Source: Methanobacteriota archaeon (GTDB taxonomy: Archaea; Thermoplasmatota; Poseidoniia; Poseidoniales; Poseidoniaceae). Taken from it: 60,322 nt of DNA. The translations under genes were made by a program, and so were the position numbers. Positions within the stretch are counted from its first letter, which is position 1, and every line of letters begins with the position of its first letter. Below are positions 9,084 through 19,032 of this stretch, piece by piece. Location: the NCBI GenBank assembly GCA_014240385.1, contig JAAZXA010000024.1, positions 1-60,322 of the forward strand. The letters run 5' to 3'. Below the pieces are notes generated by a model, which worked only from the letters and a program-made list of their open reading frames with translations, ran no database searches and was not told where the DNA came from.

Positions 9084-11201
9084 TTGACAAGTAGAATCAC
9101 TTCGCCAAACCCGATGGGACTCGATTATGAGCCATATGTCTCGGCTGAGAAAGACCTTCCAGAATTAACACCACGTGTTATTATCATCGGGATTATTCTT
9201 GGGGCTGTTATGACTGCGGCAAATGCCTACCTAGGAATGTTAGTTGGCATGACAGTTAGCGCATCTATTCCTGCCGCCGTCATGTCAATGCTAATTCTAC
9301 GTGGATTAAAATTTAAAGATGTTTCAATTCTAGAAAACAATTCTGTTCAGACAATGGCATCTGCCGGAGAAAGCCTTGCGGCTGGAATTATTTTCACTAT
9401 ACCTGCGCTTTTAGTAATGGGTGTTTGGTCAGATATTAACTGGCTAGACACTTTCATAATAGCCTTCCTTGGAGGGGTTTTAGGTTGTATGTTCACCATT
9501 GCTCTACGCAAGGTATTCATCGTTGAAGAAGCCCTTCCATATCCTGAAGGTGTAGCATGTAAGGAAGTACTTGTTTCTGGTGAAGAAGGTGGTGGAGGGC
9601 TTATTGCAATCGTTTATGCTCTAATTATTGGTGCAATCTTTGGTTGGGTCGTTAAGGGAATGCACCTGACAAAGCACATGGTTCATAGGGCCTTTGACTT
9701 GGGTGCTGCCAGAGTCTATGTGGGCTCAGAAATGTCAATCGCTTTATTTTCAGTTGGCTATATTGTTGGGTTGAGAATAGCCTCTTTCATTTTCCTGGGT
9801 GGGGTTTTAGGATTCGGGATATTAGTTCCCCTATATGGTCTGATAAATGGCTGGCCAGCATTTGAAGTCAACCATTTGGGAGAAGTCCTTCCTGTTTCAT
9901 CGACAGAAGCGTTCATGATTATTTGGAATGAGCAAATTCGCTTCATTGGAGTAGGAGCCATGGTAGTTGGTGGCGTCTACACTTTGTGGTCGATGCGTAA
10001 AACAATTTTAGTTGGCTTCAAGAAAGCACTAAATTTCAATGAGGATGGAGAAAGGCAAGTACTTCGCACCGAAATTGATTTAGATATGCGTAAAGTACTG
10101 CTAGTTTGTGCCGTAATCACTGTTCTGACATTCTTGTTTTATTGGTGGAAAACGGGGAGTATATTGTTGGCTTTGGTGGGTGCTGGTTTCTTAGCAGTGG
10201 CTGCTTTCTTCTTTTCTGCGGTTGCTGGTTATATCGCTGGAGTAGTGGGGTCATCTAATTCTCCTGTTTCGGGAATGACCATTGCAACTCTCCTATTCAC
10301 TGCAATATTAGTATGGTTGGTGGGGGACGTTATCCTTGGAATGCCAGAGCAGGATTTGATGTTCGCCACTTTGATTATCGCTGCTGTTGTAGCCGTTAAT
10401 GCAGCGATTGCAGGTGATGTAATGCAGGATTTGAAAACCGGACATATGGTTGGTGCAACTCCTCGTAAACAACAAATCGCAGAATTAATCGGTGTCATTG
10501 TAGGTGCAATAGTAATCGGACCTGTACTCTGGTTGCTGAATAAGGCATTCGTTATTACTAAAACACATTGTTCCCGATTATTAGCAGATGGTCAAGATGT
10601 CGATTGCGATACGGCATTATTAGCCCCTCAGGCAGAATTGATTGGCTCGATTATTCAAGCGGTATTTGGAGGAAGTCTAAATCTTCCAATGATCACTTTG
10701 GGGGCAATAATTGCAGCCATCATTATTTGGAGGAAAATGCCAGTCATGTCGGTTGCCATTGGAATTTATTTACCGCTTGGACTTTCTGTGCCAATCGTTG
10801 TTGGTGGTCTTGTCAGCCATGTGGTCATTCGCTCTGCATATCGAAGAGTTGACGGAGAATTATTGGAAGAACCATCACAGAAAGCCAAGGATGCTGGCGA
10901 GGAGGTGTCTGCTCGGGGAGTCTTACTAGGGGCTGGTTTCATCGCCGGAGAATCGTTAATGGGGGTCTTAATCGCCTTCTTTATCGTCGTTTGGGAGGCT
11001 CCGCACAAGTGGTTTGGACTTGGGACACTTGGGGATTTTTGGAGTCTGTTGTTCTATGCTTGGTTTATCGGAGTCTTCATTTTCCTCGCCACCAGAGCAT
11101 TACCAAAACCTCGCGATGGTTCGAATTTATTGACTGATGCGATGGCTGTTTTGACTGATGGTTGTCGTAAATTCGTGAAGGCAATGAAGCCACCGCGATG
11201 A
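9084..11201 (+). CDS. OPT-family oligopeptide/metal-chelate transporter
   Basis: Multi-TM protein; AANAYLGMLVGMTVSASIPAAVMSM and GYIAGVVGSSNSPVSGMT motifs of the OPT family. Confidence 0.88.
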   Translation: MTSRITSPNPMGLDYEPYVSAEKDLPELTPRVIIIGIILGAVMTAANAYLGMLVGMTVSASIPAAVMSMLILRGLKFKDVSILENNSVQTMASAGESLAAGIIFTIPALLVMGVWSDINWLDTFIIAFLGGVLGCMFTIALRKVFIVEEALPYPEGVACKEVLVSGEEGGGGLIAIVYALIIGAIFGWVVKGMHLTKHMVHRAFDLGAARVYVGSEMSIALFSVGYIVGLRIASFIFLGGVLGFGILVPLYGLINGWPAFEVNHLGEVLPVSSTEAFMIIWNEQIRFIGVGAMVVGGVYTLWSMRKTILVGFKKALNFNEDGERQVLRTEIDLDMRKVLLVCAVITVLTFLFYWWKTGSILLALVGAGFLAVAAFFFSAVAGYIAGVVGSSNSPVSGMTIATLLFTAILVWLVGDVILGMPEQDLMFATLIIAAVVAVNAAIAGDVMQDLKTGHMVGATPRKQQIAELIGVIVGAIVIGPVLWLLNKAFVITKTHCSRLLADGQDVDCDTALLAPQAELIGSIIQAVFGGSLNLPMITLGAIIAAIIIWRKMPVMSVAIGIYLPLGLSVPIVVGGLVSHVVIRSAYRRVDGELLEEPSQKAKDAGEEVSARGVLLGAGFIAGESLMGVLIAFFIVVWEAPHKWFGLGTLGDFWSLLFYAWFIGVFIFLATRALPKPRDGSNLLTDAMAVLTDGCRKFVKAMKPPR

Positions 11202-11283
11202 GGAAATCTACTCCTTGAAACGGATTGCTTGAATGTCAATGTTGAAAGGCTGCCCAGCAAGGCCAACCAACTGAGGCGAATCC

Positions 11284-12129
11284 ATGATGGCGACAACAAC
11301 TGCTGACATTGCAAATTTAGAAGCAATTGCAACCCGCTGTAGAGCTCAAATATTGCGTATGACTCATCGTGCTGCTGCTGGCCACCCTGGTGGCTCACTT
11401 TCTGAAATCGACATCCTTGTTGCGCTCTATTTCAGTCGCCTAAATTTGGACCCTAATGAACCAAAATTAGTAGAAAGAGATAGATTCATCCTTTCTAAAG
11501 GTCATGCAAGCCCAGGAATGTATGCAGTATTAGCAGAAAAAGGATTCATCACAGAAGAAGACCTCTCTTCATACCGTGTATTAGGGGGAGTTTGCCAAGG
11601 ACATGTCGATGCGAAGTGGACTCCTGGCATAGACTTCAGTGCTGGCTCGCTTGGCATGGGTCTATCGTTTGGAATGGGTACTGCAATCGCAGCTCGCTTG
11701 GATGGGAGCGAAAGGAGCACATGGGTGATGATTGGCGATGGTGAGATGCAGGAAGGGAGTGTTTGGGAAGCGGCAATGGCAGCCGCTCATCATGAACTCG
11801 GAAACCTCAATGTGTTTGTCGATAAAAACAATATTCAAAATGATGACTTTGTTGAAGTGCAAATGAGAATGTTCGATATCCCTGCGAAGTGGGCTGGCTT
11901 TGGCTGGGCTGTTAGGGAGTGTGATGGGCACGATATGCAACAAATTCTTGATGCCATAGCTTGGGCAGATAGTATTACTGATAGACCGGCTGTAGTCATC
12001 GCAAATACAATCAAGGGCAAGGGTATTTCTTACATGGAAAACAACCCAGCCTTCCATGGTGCAGCGCCAAATGACGAGCAACTTGGCATCGGGTTAGCAG
12101 AACTCGGTATTTTCGAGGTGGGAGCATGA
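11284..12129 (+). CDS. Transketolase, N-terminal (TPP-binding) subunit
   Basis: RAAAGHPGGSLSEIDILVALYF, SKGHASPGMYAVL, IGDGEMQEGSVWEAAMAAAHH. Confidence 0.93.
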   Translation: MMATTTADIANLEAIATRCRAQILRMTHRAAAGHPGGSLSEIDILVALYFSRLNLDPNEPKLVERDRFILSKGHASPGMYAVLAEKGFITEEDLSSYRVLGGVCQGHVDAKWTPGIDFSAGSLGMGLSFGMGTAIAARLDGSERSTWVMIGDGEMQEGSVWEAAMAAAHHELGNLNVFVDKNNIQNDDFVEVQMRMFDIPAKWAGFGWAVRECDGHDMQQILDAIAWADSITDRPAVVIANTIKGKGISYMENNPAFHGAAPNDEQLGIGLAELGIFEVGA

Positions 12130-13067
12130 GTCGGATGGCAGCAACACGTGATGGCTACGGCCAAGGTTTGCTCAACATTTCAGGTGATGAAAGAGTTGTA
12201 GTCTTGGAAGCAGATCTCGGGAAATCTACCAAGTCTCTTCACTTCCGCAAACAATTTCCTGAGCGCACCGTTTCTTGCGGAATTGGTGAACAAAATATGA
12301 TGCTGGTTGCGGCGGGGCTAGCTGCAAGTGGGTACAAGCCATTTGCAAGTACTTTTGCAATCTTTACAGAAAGGGCTTTTGAACAAATCCGAAATGGTGT
12401 GGCTAGGCCAAATCTTCCTGTGCATATATGCGGAAGCCATGGCGGTACGCACACAGGAACTGATGGCGGCAGTGCCCAATCAATTGAGGATTTGGCGATT
12501 TACAGAACCTTGCCAAATATGACCGTGATGCACCCTTGCGATGATGTTAGCGCAGCCGAATTAACTCGCCAATGTTTGGAACTATCAGGTCCATCTTACA
12601 TGCGAACAGCGCGCAATAAAACGATGGTCCTACATGAAGATAAAATTGAGGATATAAAAATCGGAAGGGGTATTGTACTACGCGATGGAAGTGATGTTTG
12701 CATCATCGCTTGTGGAGTATTAGTTTCTAAAGCACTCGAAGCTGCTGAGAAATTAGCGGGAGATGGTATTGATGCATGTGTAATAGACATGCATACACTC
12801 AAGCCACTCGATGGTGATTTAATCAATAGGGTGGCGGCAACAGCAGGATGTATTGTTAGCGCTGAAGACCATTCAATAATCGGCGGCCTTGGGGGTGCAA
12901 TAGCAGAGCATCTCTCATCTAATCATCCCGTACCACTTGAGAGAGTCGGTGTCAAAGACAGATTTGGGGAATCAGGTCAGGCGGAAGAAATGCTAGATCT
13001 TTTAGGATTAAATACCGGAGATATTATCGAAGCAGCACATAAAGCAATCAGTAGAAAGAGTAAGTAA
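12126..13067 (+). CDS. Transketolase, C-terminal subunit
   Basis: ATGA overlap with the upstream subunit; SCGIGEQNMMLVAAGLAASG, ICGSHGGTHTGTDGGSAQSIED, SAEDHSIIGGLGGAI. Confidence 0.93.
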   Translation: MSRMAATRDGYGQGLLNISGDERVVVLEADLGKSTKSLHFRKQFPERTVSCGIGEQNMMLVAAGLAASGYKPFASTFAIFTERAFEQIRNGVARPNLPVHICGSHGGTHTGTDGGSAQSIEDLAIYRTLPNMTVMHPCDDVSAAELTRQCLELSGPSYMRTARNKTMVLHEDKIEDIKIGRGIVLRDGSDVCIIACGVLVSKALEAAEKLAGDGIDACVIDMHTLKPLDGDLINRVAATAGCIVSAEDHSIIGGLGGAIAEHLSSNHPVPLERVGVKDRFGESGQAEEMLDLLGLNTGDIIEAAHKAISRKSK

Positions 13068-13070
13068 AAA

Positions 13071-13748
13071 ATGGAGTTGAAAAAAATGGAATTTTTCCTA
13101 GACACAGCAGAAGTAGAAGAAGTGAGAGAAATAGCAGCATGGGGAATACTTGATGGAGTTACTACCAATCCAAGTTTGATTAAAAAATCTGGACGGGATT
13201 TCAAGCAAGTGGTATCAGAAATTGCTGAACTATGTGATGGTCCAATCTCAGCCGAAGTCACCTCTTTGGATACCGACGGAATGGTAAGAGAAGGTTTGGA
13301 ATTGAAAGAGACTCTACCTCCAAATGTCATCATCAAAGTTCCATGCACTCCTGAAGGATTGGCTGCAACAAAAATACTTTCTGACCAAGGAATCGGCGTC
13401 AATGTAACTCTAATCTTCAATGCTTCCCAAGCGATAATGGCTGCAAAGGCTGGGGCAATGTACGTCTCACCATTTATTGGTCGACTGGATGACACTGGGG
13501 CAGATGGTATGGAATTAATAGCCGAAATCATGCGTATCTGGGACAATTATCCCACTATCGAAACAAAAGTATTAGCAGCATCCATCCGCCATCCAATGCA
13601 CATGCTACAAGCGATGCAAATGGGCGCTCATACTGCAACAATGCCCACCAAAATCTTCAGACAATTGATGAAACATCCTCTGACCGATTCAGGTATTTCT
13701 CAATTCTTGTCCGACTGGGCAGAGGTTGAAGCAGCCGGTAATGCATGA
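13071..13748 (+). CDS. Transaldolase / fructose-6-phosphate aldolase family
   Basis: EFFLDTAEVEEVREIAAWGILDGVTTNPSLI, IKVPCTPEGLAATKIL, VSPFIGRLDD. Confidence 0.93.
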   Translation: MELKKMEFFLDTAEVEEVREIAAWGILDGVTTNPSLIKKSGRDFKQVVSEIAELCDGPISAEVTSLDTDGMVREGLELKETLPPNVIIKVPCTPEGLAATKILSDQGIGVNVTLIFNASQAIMAAKAGAMYVSPFIGRLDDTGADGMELIAEIMRIWDNYPTIETKVLAASIRHPMHMLQAMQMGAHTATMPTKIFRQLMKHPLTDSGISQFLSDWAEVEAAGNA

Positions 13749-13815
13749 TAATTAGTGGATAACCTCGTACTCTAATCCTCAAAAGGCTTGAAGAAGGGAT
13801 GGAGTCTCACTTGAG

Positions 13816-14361
13816 TTGGGAGGGCTGGATATGGTTGACCGTCGTGAGAAATTACAGCAGTTATTAGATGGTGAATTAGATCCATCTGAAATCATTTCTG
13901 ACCCCACTCTTGCTAGTTTAGCAGAACGGATTTATGGTATGGACATTAAGGCAATATTGGCCGAAAAAGGGATAGAAATGCCTTCAGGTGATAATACTTC
14001 TAAACCCTCAACATCCTTGATTGAAGTTGTTCCCAGTTCAAATTTACCCCCACCTGCACCCCTTGGAAACCTTCCTGCACTCGAACAAACAACTGCTACA
14101 AGTAGAAACACTTTGTTCATTTTGCTTGGAGTTCTAGCCTTATCAATCGCCTTACTCAATTTAGTAATGGGGCTTGGAGAGTTATACAATCCTTGTACAA
14201 CTGATTGGTGTGCTGATAACTCAAAACTCATCTGGTTAGCTCCCCATCAACTATCTCAAGATGGTGGTTGGGGTTCTGTGGGCGCTGCAGGGATACCTGA
14301 TTATGCGATGATTGGTGGTGGACTGATTCTAACTTTACTCGGTCTAAGAAAGAAGGCTTGA
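13816..14361 (+). CDS. Hypothetical membrane protein, two predicted TM segments
   Basis: Intact ORF between proS and the transaldolase gene; TM-like NTLFILLGVLALSIALLNLVMGL and YAMIGGGLILTLLGL. Confidence 0.65.
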   Translation: MGGLDMVDRREKLQQLLDGELDPSEIISDPTLASLAERIYGMDIKAILAEKGIEMPSGDNTSKPSTSLIEVVPSSNLPPPAPLGNLPALEQTTATSRNTLFILLGVLALSIALLNLVMGLGELYNPCTTDWCADNSKLIWLAPHQLSQDGGWGSVGAAGIPDYAMIGGGLILTLLGLRKKA

Positions 14362-14362
14362 G

Positions 14363-15895
14363 GTGAAATCGATGTCTGGACCTGCAAAGGCAAAGCGCGG
14401 CATTCCTCAAAAAGAGGATTTCAATGAATGGTACCCCTTTATCGTAGAAGCGGCAGAACTCGTTGACAAAAGATATCCAATCAAAGGTATGGACGTTTGG
14501 AGGCCATACGGCTGGAAAGCCATGCGCCTTATTGATGGATTAACCCACGCAGAAATGGAGAGGTCCGAGCACGAAGAATACCGATTCCCATTGTTAATCC
14601 CTGAGAATCTTCTTGAAAAGGAAAATAGATTGGTTGCTCTTCTAAAAAAAGCCCGCGACGAAGGCGTGGAGCCAGAGGAATTGCGAATAGATGAAGATGA
14701 AGCCGGCTTTAAAAAAGAAGTTTACTGGGTCAAACATGCAGGTGAAAACGAATTAGATATTCCGATGTTTTTGCGTCCAACTTCAGAAACTGCGATGTAC
14801 ACAATGTTCCCACTTTGGATTCGCTCTCACGCTGATTTACCTCTGAAAACATATCAGATGGTGAACACATTCCGCTATGAGACTAAGCAAACTCGCTCAT
14901 TTATCAGGGTGCGTGAAATTCATTTCTTTGAGGCCCATACTGCTCACATAGATGAGGCATGCGCTAGTAGGCAAATCGATGAGGACCTTGAAATTGTAGG
15001 TAATATTATGGCCGCTATGTGTTTGCCAGTTTTGATTTCTAAGCGCCCTGTTTGGGATACATTTCCTGGCGCTTGGTATACAATTGCTATCGACGTTGTC
15101 ATGCCAAATGGTAGGACCCTACAAGTGGCCAGTGTCCATCATTATAGAGACCAATGGGCCAAGGCATTCGATATTAAATATGAAGATGAAAATGGTGAGT
15201 TCCAGAATTGTCACCAAACCACATATGGGATGTCAGAGCGCTTATTGGGTGCAGTAGTTGGTATGCATGGAGATGATTCAGGTCTAATCATGCCCCCAAA
15301 AATCGCACCTATTCAAATCGTGATTATACCTGTTCTGAAGAAAGGGCAAGAGGAAATGGTCAATGAATCAGCAAGTCAATTGGCCAATGAACTGAGAGCA
15401 GCAGGATTCAGAGTTAAGGTAGATTCCCGCGATATGCGCCCAGGGCAGAAATATTACGACTGGGAAATAAAGGGAGTTCCATTAAGGTTTGAACTAGGAC
15501 CAAGAGACATTGACAAAAACAGTGTTTTCGCTGCTCGAAGAACAGGTGGAAAAACTCCTCTCGATAGGAGCGAAATAATTACGCTTGCACATGCTCAATT
15601 AGCAGAAATAGAATCTGAATTGATCCAGAGAGCAGCACAGCACATGAAAGGAAAAACACAACCCTTGCCAGAGTTAATTGAATGTGATGGGAAATGGACT
15701 GTTGAGGGTGAAATAGCAGATGGTGTTGTGTTTGAAATCGCCTTTGATGGCAGTGATGCTGAAGCGGAAATAATCGAAAGGACCTGTGGATTAACTTTCT
15801 TGGGTGATGCAGTTGAAGCTTATTCAGAACCAAAGCCCTGTGTTATTACCGGAAATAATACCAAGCGAAGAGTTTGGTTAGCAAGGACTTACTAA
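14363..15895 (+). CDS. proS: Prolyl-tRNA synthetase (archaeal/eukaryotic type)
   Basis: FLRPTSETAMYTMFPLWIRSHADLPLKTYQ, TFRYETKQTRSFIRVREIHFFEAHTAH. Confidence 0.95.
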   Translation: MKSMSGPAKAKRGIPQKEDFNEWYPFIVEAAELVDKRYPIKGMDVWRPYGWKAMRLIDGLTHAEMERSEHEEYRFPLLIPENLLEKENRLVALLKKARDEGVEPEELRIDEDEAGFKKEVYWVKHAGENELDIPMFLRPTSETAMYTMFPLWIRSHADLPLKTYQMVNTFRYETKQTRSFIRVREIHFFEAHTAHIDEACASRQIDEDLEIVGNIMAAMCLPVLISKRPVWDTFPGAWYTIAIDVVMPNGRTLQVASVHHYRDQWAKAFDIKYEDENGEFQNCHQTTYGMSERLLGAVVGMHGDDSGLIMPPKIAPIQIVIIPVLKKGQEEMVNESASQLANELRAAGFRVKVDSRDMRPGQKYYDWEIKGVPLRFELGPRDIDKNSVFAARRTGGKTPLDRSEIITLAHAQLAEIESELIQRAAQHMKGKTQPLPELIECDGKWTVEGEIADGVVFEIAFDGSDAEAEIIERTCGLTFLGDAVEAYSEPKPCVITGNNTKRRVWLARTY

Positions 15896-15905
15896 AGCCA
15901 TACGG

Positions 15906-17099
15906 CTACCTTTCGATTAAAGTCCGTATTGCTTTTGCAATATCCGCAGTGTCCTGCAAAGCCCAATGCTCACCCAGTGAATCAATTAGATGTGCACGAG
16001 GTTTGTTTGTATCCAATAAGTCCTCAAGACGGTTTGCAATAACTGCAGTCATTCCAGAGTTCTTTATCTGGGCCAATGCGCGGTGAACTAAGTCACTAAT
16101 TTTCACTCCCGTTTCTAGTTTAAAACCAATCCTTGTACAATTTTCACATAGTTCTTGAAGTTCCTTAATGTGCTTTTGCCCCTCTTTCAAAGTAATATTC
16201 CAATCACCTTGTTGTGATGCAAATTTCCCTAATCTAGGTTCATCAACTAGATAATCCAATACTGCAGCGCAATGAACCCATGCTTGGATATCATCGTTTG
16301 ATAATGCAATGCATTCCCTCAGCATCTCATCAGGCTCATCTGCTTGAATAACCAGTGGTAATGCAAAGGCTGCTTGTACAGTTGTTGTGCCAGCCACAAC
16401 CGTCACATCATGCCCATGCCGGTGTAAATCCTCTGCAATCGCCCAACCGGTACCTCCACTGCTGGTATTTTGCACATATCGAATATCATCAATAGGGCTG
16501 CGAGTTGCACCGAGTGTAATTACAATGGATTTCCTATTTGCTTTTTCCTTGTTAATGAAATGACAGAAAGCAGCCACAAGTGAGATAGGATTATCTTGCT
16601 TTCTTTTACCTTCAATGATTGGCCCCCAGTGAAGGCTCATTCCATAATTTTTCAATTCTGATTCAATATCTATTGTGATTGGATCTTTAGCCAGATTATC
16701 ATGCATACTTGGCACCATCATGATGGGTATTTTTCTACCTCGGGCGGCTGATAATGCCATCAATAGTGGCGTATCCATCATTCCTTGTGCAACTGAAGCC
16801 ATATGATGGCGAGTAGTTGGGCAAACCAATACCGCATCCACATCATCCAATTGCCTCATTTCGCCCTCCCAATCGGTAATGACTTCAGAAGCGCTCGCCC
16901 AAGATAATGCCAGAGGTGTGATGATTTTTTGGGCAGAATGGGACATTAATACGACTACATCTGCACCATGCCTTCGTAGTTCTCTTGCCACTTTTACAGA
17001 TTCAACCGCGGCAATGCCACCACTAACTCCCAACAATATGGAAAGGCCAGAAAGTGAGTCTCCTTGTGGAATGACTCCGGTATCCCGAATGTTGGTCAT
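15906..17099 (-). CDS. coaBC: Bifunctional phosphopantothenoylcysteine decarboxylase / phosphopantothenate-cysteine ligase
   Basis: LLGVSGGIAAVESVKVARELRRHGADV (flavoprotein) and ITLGATRSPIDDIRYVQNTSSGGTGWAIAEDLHRHGHDVTVV (CoaB). Confidence 0.9.
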   Translation of the reverse strand: MTNIRDTGVIPQGDSLSGLSILLGVSGGIAAVESVKVARELRRHGADVVVLMSHSAQKIITPLALSWASASEVITDWEGEMRQLDDVDAVLVCPTTRHHMASVAQGMMDTPLLMALSAARGRKIPIMMVPSMHDNLAKDPITIDIESELKNYGMSLHWGPIIEGKRKQDNPISLVAAFCHFINKEKANRKSIVITLGATRSPIDDIRYVQNTSSGGTGWAIAEDLHRHGHDVTVVAGTTTVQAAFALPLVIQADEPDEMLRECIALSNDDIQAWVHCAAVLDYLVDEPRLGKFASQQGDWNITLKEGQKHIKELQELCENCTRIGFKLETGVKISDLVHRALAQIKNSGMTAVIANRLEDLLDTNKPRAHLIDSLGEHWALQDTADIAKAIRTLIER

Positions 17100-17186
17100 A
17101 ATATTTGCCAGCGAGTAGGACTCAAAGCACCTTCGGCTACAACTCTGACCGATTGCATCATGAACAGGTAATGGCTGGGGGTATTA

Positions 17187-17795
17187 ATGACAAGTGATGC
17201 GGGGGGATTTGAACTCCCTCAAAATAATTCATTGCTTCCTTCTCAAGATCCTTTGCAGGCTTTGCATAGGCAAATCTATTGGGTGATGTTAGGTACAATC
17301 GGACTTTTGGCATTGATTTGTTATTCATTGATTAATGCGGTATTTGCAAGTAAGGGCTGGGTTGTCATATTTCCCTGTATTATTTTGGGAATGGGTTGGT
17401 CAGGATTCAAGAATAAAAAGGTCTGGGCTTATCCCTTTGCGGTGGGATTAAATGCAGTGGGTGTAATGCTTTTTGCCCTTATTGGATTGCTTCTAATAAT
17501 TAGTTTCGATGGTTTTTCAATCCTTATAGGAGTATTAATGGTTTTTTCATCAGTACAATCTTGGAGACGCCTAACAGTAATGAGAAATCCACTATTCAAA
17601 GCATGGTATTTAGGACTGAACATCCCGATGATGGGAATGGGCCTTGATGAAGGAGAAATATATTCATCCTGCCCTCACTGCTCATCAGTATTGGCAATCC
17701 AGCCATCAAGATTGACAGCAGAAGATAAATGCCCATCATGCCATGGTCCGCTAGTTAGTGGTGAAACAATTAGGCAATTGAATGAAGAAGAATGA
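17187..17795 (+). CDS. Hypothetical membrane protein with C-terminal zinc ribbon
   Basis: Several TM segments and CPHCSSVLAIQPSRLTAEDKCPSCHGPL. Confidence 0.65.
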   Translation: MTSDAGGFELPQNNSLLPSQDPLQALHRQIYWVMLGTIGLLALICYSLINAVFASKGWVVIFPCIILGMGWSGFKNKKVWAYPFAVGLNAVGVMLFALIGLLLIISFDGFSILIGVLMVFSSVQSWRRLTVMRNPLFKAWYLGLNIPMMGMGLDEGEIYSSCPHCSSVLAIQPSRLTAEDKCPSCHGPLVSGETIRQLNEEE

Positions 17796-17798
17796 TTC

Positions 17799-18836
17799 TT
17801 AGCGTGATGCCAAGGTTAGGTTTTTCCACATATCTTCTGGTACTTCCATTGCTAAGCGAAGTCCACCCATTGCACCCAATCGGATTGGGTCGTCTACTAC
17901 CAGGACGTTGATTTCACCAAGGTCGGAAAGGTGCTCTTCAATCATTGCGCCAAGTCCACGGATTCCGGAACCGCCGCCAGCAAGTACCATGTTCTTTCGG
18001 AATGCATCTTGATATTCAGGGTTAGATGAGGAGATTAGCGTCTTGACACGTTCTACGATTGGCTCAACAATGGCTTCACAAGCAACTTGAACACATTCTG
18101 TAATATCTAGGTGCATTGCTTTTCCTTCGATTGAGAAATCCACTAGAATTGGATCATCGGGTTGAGAGGTGCCCACGAATGAGTGGTCTTCCTTCCAGCG
18201 CCGTGCCATATCCTTGGTTACTTGTGCGCCACTGTATTTGAGTTGGATTTCCTTGATGATTTGATTGTCCACAAAGTCTCCAGCAAAGGAGGAATGTACT
18301 TGGTCGCTTGGCTCAGGGATAGTTCCGTAAACGCGGCAAATATCAGTAGTACCTGCGCCGATATCAATGACTATTGTGTGCTCTAACATATCAAGAGCAT
18401 ATGCAACAGCGAAAGGTTCTGAGATAATCATGCAGGCGTTGACTGATCCAGCTGCTGCATCAAAGATGTAGGTTTTATCGACATAAGATGCCTCTGCAGG
18501 TGCGCCGATGACTGCAACAACTCTGTCATAGTCTTCAGGGTCGGCGAGTCCAATCAAATGAGTGATGAAGTGGGCGATGAATTCCCGGTCTTTTTGAGTA
18601 TCTTTGATGACACCATGTTCTAATGGGCGAAATAGGTCAAGTGCTAAGCGGTTTTTGAGTGATTCTTCACCAAATAATACATCTCGCTTGAGGAAGTTTC
18701 TAGCAATATGGTCCTTTGGTGTTCCAATTACTGTTAACTCTCCATCTTCATGTCCGTCGCTGGATACCATCACAGAGCGGAATGTTCCTAGGTCTATGCC
18801 AATATAGAGCACTTCTTCAGCCATGTTTTGTGCCAA
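17799..18836 (-). CDS. Actin-like ATPase of the MamK/MreB type
   Basis: LYIGIDLGTFRSVMVSSDG (phosphate 1), VIDIGAGTTDICRVYGTIPEPSDQV (phosphate 2), NMVLAGGGSGIRGLGAMIEEHL (adenosine); closest recalled match is magnetosome actin MamK. Confidence 0.85.
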   Translation of the reverse strand: MAQNMAEEVLYIGIDLGTFRSVMVSSDGHEDGELTVIGTPKDHIARNFLKRDVLFGEESLKNRLALDLFRPLEHGVIKDTQKDREFIAHFITHLIGLADPEDYDRVVAVIGAPAEASYVDKTYIFDAAAGSVNACMIISEPFAVAYALDMLEHTIVIDIGAGTTDICRVYGTIPEPSDQVHSSFAGDFVDNQIIKEIQLKYSGAQVTKDMARRWKEDHSFVGTSQPDDPILVDFSIEGKAMHLDITECVQVACEAIVEPIVERVKTLISSSNPEYQDAFRKNMVLAGGGSGIRGLGAMIEEHLSDLGEINVLVVDDPIRLGAMGGLRLAMEVPEDMWKNLTLASR

Positions 18837-18959
18837 TCGAATCCGACTTATGAATTATGCCTTTCAATGGCCTTGAATGTTGGGTTCACAATGCTCGTTT
18901 TTTTGAGGCAGAATTGTTTCTACCAAACATGTTATTTAACTAAAATAGCTAGAAATCTC

Positions 18960-18981
18960 TTGAATCAGATTGCTGATTCAA
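18960..18981. repeat. Perfect inverted repeat TTGAATCAG-attg-CTGATTCAA
   Basis: 9-bp arms with 4-nt spacer in the 196-bp intergenic region upstream of the actin gene and downstream of kptA. Confidence 0.6.
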
Positions 18982-19032
18982 AGTTCACACTAGTGGATGT
19001 AGCGTATTACTTTCCACTATTTTTGAAAAAAT

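Noticed and set aside
12126-12129. Split transketolase considered as a pseudogene or frameshift
   Set aside because: Two-gene transketolase with ATGA overlap is an established arrangement in archaea; both halves are intact.
12977-13546. 189-aa minus-strand ORF
   Set aside because: Antisense to the transketolase C-subunit and transaldolase genes; shadow ORF.
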